From: Tissierella sp. MB52-C2
Lineage (GTDB): Bacteria; Bacillota; Clostridia; Tissierellales; Tissierellaceae
DNA length: 64,000 bases
Assembly (NCBI RefSeq): GCF_030931715.1
Contig: NZ_CP133261.1
Coordinates: forward strand, 2,892,643-2,956,642
Reading direction: 5' to 3'
The notes under the pieces were generated by a model. It saw nothing but the letters and a program-made list of their open reading frames with translations, was not told the origin of the DNA and searched no databases. Made by a program: the position numbers and the translations under genes. How positions within the stretch are numbered: the first letter of the stretch is position 1; each line of letters begins with the position of its first letter. Of this stretch, positions 60,627 through 64,000 are shown piece by piece.

Positions 60627-61877
60627 CTATTTCCTATATATAATTGCTCCTAGACTTGTAAATTTCTCTTCTATATTATCATAGCCCCTATCTATATGAT
60701 AGATATTGTCTATTTCAGTAACACCTTCAGATACTAACCCTGCTAATACTAAAGCTGCCCCTGCTCTTAAGTCTGATGCTTTTACTGGAGCTGAAGTTAG
60801 ACTTTTTACTCCTTGTATAATTGCAGATCTTCCATCAATCTTTATATCTGCACCCATTCTCTTTAATTCATCTACGTGCATAAATCTATTTTCGAAAACA
60901 GTTTCTATACATACTGATGTACCTTTACAAAGGCTCATAAGTGCCATAAATTGGGCTTGCATATCTGTGGGAAATCCTGGATAAGGTAAAGTCTTTATAT
61001 CTATTGCCTTTAAATCCTTCGTACCAATTATCCTAACTGTATCTCCATTCTCCATTACTTCACAGCCTACTTCCTTTAACTTTGCTATGACAGGCTTTAT
61101 ATGGCTAGTGATTACATTCTCTACAGTAATATCTCCACCTGTTATGGCTGCTGCTACCATAAATGTACCTGCTTCAATTCTATCGGGAATAATGGAGTGA
61201 ACCCCTCCACCTAATTTTTCCACACCTTTAATTCTTATAGTAGATGTTCCTGCTCCCTTAATATCTGCTCCTAGCTTATTTAAGAAACTTGCTAAGTCTA
61301 CTATTTCTGGCTCCATAGCCGCATTGTCTAATATTGTATCTCCTTCTGCTAATACTGCTGCCATCATTACGTTTTCTGTGGCACCAACAGAAGGGAAGTC
61401 TAAGTAAATTTTATCTCCCACCAATTTATCTGCATGGGCAGTAATGTTACCATGATCAACATCTATAGTTGCACCTAGTGCTTTAAATCCTTTTAAATGT
61501 AAATCTATAGGTCTAGTACCTATGGCACAACCGCCGGGCAGGGAGTTCTTAGTTTTTCCAAGCCTTGTAAGTAATGGTCCCATCACTAGAAAAGATGCTC
61601 TCATTTTGCTCATTAACTCATATCTAGTTTCATAGTTATTTATATTTCGAGAATTAATTTTTATTTTACCTTTGTCTAATTGCTCAACATCGGCCCCAAG
61701 TGATCTAAGAACTTCACACATTACTGCTACATCCTTGAGATTTGGCACATCTTCTAAAATTATATCTTCTGTACCTAATAAAGATGCTGCCAATATGGGA
61801 AGGGCTGAGTTCTTTGCTCCAGATATTCTAACTCGCCCTTTCAATGGGGGGCTCTTTTCCACCATTATTTTTTCCAA
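60627..61877 (-). CDS. murA: UDP-N-acetylglucosamine 1-carboxyvinyltransferase
   Basis: A 416-residue enzyme for the first committed step of peptidoglycan synthesis, adding enolpyruvate from PEP to UDP-GlcNAc. RISGAKNSALPILAASLL and the catalytic Cys117 in LPGGCAIGTRPIDLHLKG are present, so it should be fosfomycin-sensitive. The DRIEAGTFM and PYPGFPTDMQAQFM segments are also typical. Located between ywmB and spoIID, the place of murAB in Bacillus. Confidence 0.96.
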   Translation of the reverse strand: MEKIMVEKSPPLKGRVRISGAKNSALPILAASLLGTEDIILEDVPNLKDVAVMCEVLRSLGADVEQLDKGKIKINSRNINNYETRYELMSKMRASFLVMGPLLTRLGKTKNSLPGGCAIGTRPIDLHLKGFKALGATIDVDHGNITAHADKLVGDKIYLDFPSVGATENVMMAAVLAEGDTILDNAAMEPEIVDLASFLNKLGADIKGAGTSTIRIKGVEKLGGGVHSIIPDRIEAGTFMVAAAITGGDITVENVITSHIKPVIAKLKEVGCEVMENGDTVRIIGTKDLKAIDIKTLPYPGFPTDMQAQFMALMSLCKGTSVCIETVFENRFMHVDELKRMGADIKIDGRSAIIQGVKSLTSAPVKASDLRAGAALVLAGLVSEGVTEIDNIYHIDRGYDNIEEKFTSLGAIIYRK

Positions 61878-61895
61878 ACAAATCTCCTCCTAATT

Positions 61896-62693
61896 TTAGT
61901 ATCCCGTGGTAATAATAGGTGTTCCTATCCAAATATAAGTCTTATCTTCATATTCATTGTATCTTATTGCCAAATTTAGGTTAACCTTTTTATCACCAGA
62001 GAAGATGGAACTTTCTATAAGAGGAGTATAGGCTGTATAACTAACTATAGATTCATCTATATATTCTTCAATAATCTTTCCTTTGTGTTTCCTTACGGAT
62101 TTAGCTGCGTCTTTTTTTAACTCATTGCCTGATACTTTTCCCTCTAATGTTCCAATAATACAAGTGGTAGTTTCTAAAGGTTTACCATAGCCTTTAAAAA
62201 TATCTGCTATCCTTTCTATTATACCATTAATATTAAGATTTTGCTCTCTTTTTATTATATTAATAAAAAGAGTTGTTTCTCCCTGAGTAAAGTCTTGGTT
62301 AGAGTATGAGGCTATTGTCAGCTCTATCATATTTTTGTCCATATCATATCCATAAACTATCATATGGTTGGATTCAAATTCTTCAGAGTATTGTTTTATA
62401 AAATATTTACCTTCTTCATCTGTAATATCTATATCATCTGAATAGAAGTCTATTTCTTTTCCAGTAATTCCGATTTGATCTATCAATTCACTACTTATAT
62501 CTTCTATTTCTTCCTTAGACATAAGCCTATCTAGAATTACTCCTCCCATGTTTATATCTCCCTCTTTAAATTCACCATTTAGTCTTTGTAATATGCCTTG
62601 TAAAACATCTTCTTCGCTATATTTCTTTCCTGCCATTGTTATTGTTGGAATTAATAAAGATAGTATAATTGCAAATAAAATGAATTTTTTCAT
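61896..62693 (-). CDS. ywmB: YwmB family protein
   Basis: A 265-residue exported protein with an N-terminal signal segment (FILFAIILSLLIPTITMA). Two similar alpha/beta halves follow, which gives the family its TATA-box-binding-like fold label (DUF1779). Late segment KKVNLNLAIRYNEYEDKTYI is typical. Conserved next to murA and spoIID in spore formers; function unknown. Confidence 0.88.
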   Translation of the reverse strand: MKKFILFAIILSLLIPTITMAGKKYSEEDVLQGILQRLNGEFKEGDINMGGVILDRLMSKEEIEDISSELIDQIGITGKEIDFYSDDIDITDEEGKYFIKQYSEEFESNHMIVYGYDMDKNMIELTIASYSNQDFTQGETTLFINIIKREQNLNINGIIERIADIFKGYGKPLETTTCIIGTLEGKVSGNELKKDAAKSVRKHKGKIIEEYIDESIVSYTAYTPLIESSIFSGDKKVNLNLAIRYNEYEDKTYIWIGTPIITTGY

Positions 62694-62763
62694 AGTATCC
62701 CTCCTTGGATTTTACAGGACAGGTACTTTTTAATAAAATGTAAAGGGGGACAAAACATTTTGA

Positions 62764-62820
62764 ATTAAAAAGTACCCTATTCCTATGATAAGAGTATTAC
62801 CAAGGATGGGTACTTTTTAT
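62764..62820 (-). terminator. Terminator at the end of the atp operon
   Basis: ATTAAAAAGTACCC (62764-62777) pairs with GGGTACTTTTTAT (62808-62820) around a long loop; on the minus strand the stem ends in TTTTTAATT. A related AGGTACTTTTT occurs at about 62720. Confidence 0.65.
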
Positions 62821-62840
62821 ACGTATTTATTCATTAAATT

Positions 62841-63251
62841 TTAATCAAATTTTTTAATTTGAGAAACTTCAAGTCTATTTATAGCACGATGAAGGGCTAA
62901 TTCTGCTCTATGAATATCTATATTGTCACGTCTATTTTTAAGTCTGTCTTCTGCTCTTTCCTTAGCAGCCTTAGCTCTTTCTGTATCTATTTCATCTGGC
63001 CATTCTGCCGATTCTGTTATTATAGTAACTTTATCATCTACAACAGAAACATATCCATCTGATATGGCAGCTATTCTTTCCTTACCATCTTGAAATACTC
63101 TTACCTTTCCAATTCTAAGAGGAGTAGTGATGGGAGCCCTTCCTTTTAGGATTGCCAGATCTCCATCTATCCCCCTTACTATAACCATTTCTACTTCATC
63201 GGAAAAAAATGGTTTATCAGGGGTTACAATATCTAAATGAAAGTTAGACAT
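62841..63251 (-). CDS. atpC: F-type ATP synthase epsilon subunit
   Basis: A 136-residue subunit of the F1 central stalk. FHLDIVTPDKPFFSDEVEMV, GDLAILKGRAPITTPLRIGK and the C-terminal two-helix part (RAKAAKERAEDRLKNRRD) are typical. It lies two bases after atpD. Confidence 0.95.
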   Translation of the reverse strand: MSNFHLDIVTPDKPFFSDEVEMVIVRGIDGDLAILKGRAPITTPLRIGKVRVFQDGKERIAAISDGYVSVVDDKVTIITESAEWPDEIDTERAKAAKERAEDRLKNRRDNIDIHRAELALHRAINRLEVSQIKKFD

Positions 63252-63253
63252 AA

Positions 63254-64000
<747 letters not shown>

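Overview
The window reads as chromosome of a low-GC, Gram-positive, spore-forming, flagellated member of the Clostridia. The evidence is AT-rich DNA, strong AGGAGG-type ribosome binding sites, spoIID, a spoIIQ-like gene, spoIIID, an mbl-type mreB, flhO/flhP-like rod genes, an S-box (SAM-I) riboswitch on metK and sigma-D type motility promoters. A Tissierella-like relative would fit, but the species cannot be fixed from the sequence alone. Most genes are on the minus strand.

Layout. Positions 1-8900 hold a peptide-binding lipoprotein (cut by the window edge) with an ArsR-type regulator facing it, a BrkB/YihY membrane protein, a chemoreceptor, an M18 aminopeptidase, small motility proteins (YjfB, a YvyF-like zinc protein, an unrecognised sigma-D gene) and a papain-like cysteine peptidase. 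Positions 9250-31780 form one long minus-strand flagellin glycosylation operon, read from 31777 down to pgi. It encodes a Maf/DUF115 flagellin glycosyltransferase, a nonulosonic acid route (NeuB, NeuA-HAD fusion, CBS-cupin sugar-phosphate isomerase), glycerol-phosphate transfer (TagD, TagB/F), two GT2 glycosyltransferases, an ATP-grasp ligase, a seven-gene small-acid pathway of unknown product, and dTDP-viosamine genes (RfbA, RfbB, VioA-like). The flagellin gene follows at 31933-32748. Flagellin and the glycosylation operon each have a sigma-D promoter with the same -10 sequence.

Positions 32860-35640 interrupt the usual csrA-hag neighbourhood with two defence-like pairs: HEPN+MNT, and an AAA ATPase with a PD-(D/E)XK-like protein. 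Positions 35818-43225 are the late flagellar operon yvyF-flgM-flgN-flgK-flgK-flgL-fliW-csrA plus an HD-GYP regulator. Then come comFC, recD2 and metK under a SAM-I riboswitch, a small-multidrug-export family gene, a sigma-D chemoreceptor, tRNA-Pro and a broken beta-lactamase-like gene. A secreted phosphodiester-glycosidase-like protein (51795-54656) precedes the conserved block flgJ-like/flhP/flhO/mbl/spoIIID/spoIIQ/spoIID/murA/ywmB/atpC/atpD, which runs off the right edge.

How it fits together. FlgM/sigma-D and CsrA/FliW control flagellin; the flagellin leader carries two CsrA-like GGA hairpins. The sigma-D-driven glycosylation operon probably makes at least two activated sugars: a CMP-nonulosonate, possibly Kdn built from fructose-6-phosphate through the local Pgi and cupin enzymes, and dTDP-4-amino-4,6-dideoxyglucose. 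The ATP-grasp enzyme could couple the unknown acid to an amino sugar. This embedded acid pathway, and the AAA/nuclease-like pair beside the flagellin gene, are the best candidates for undescribed systems.
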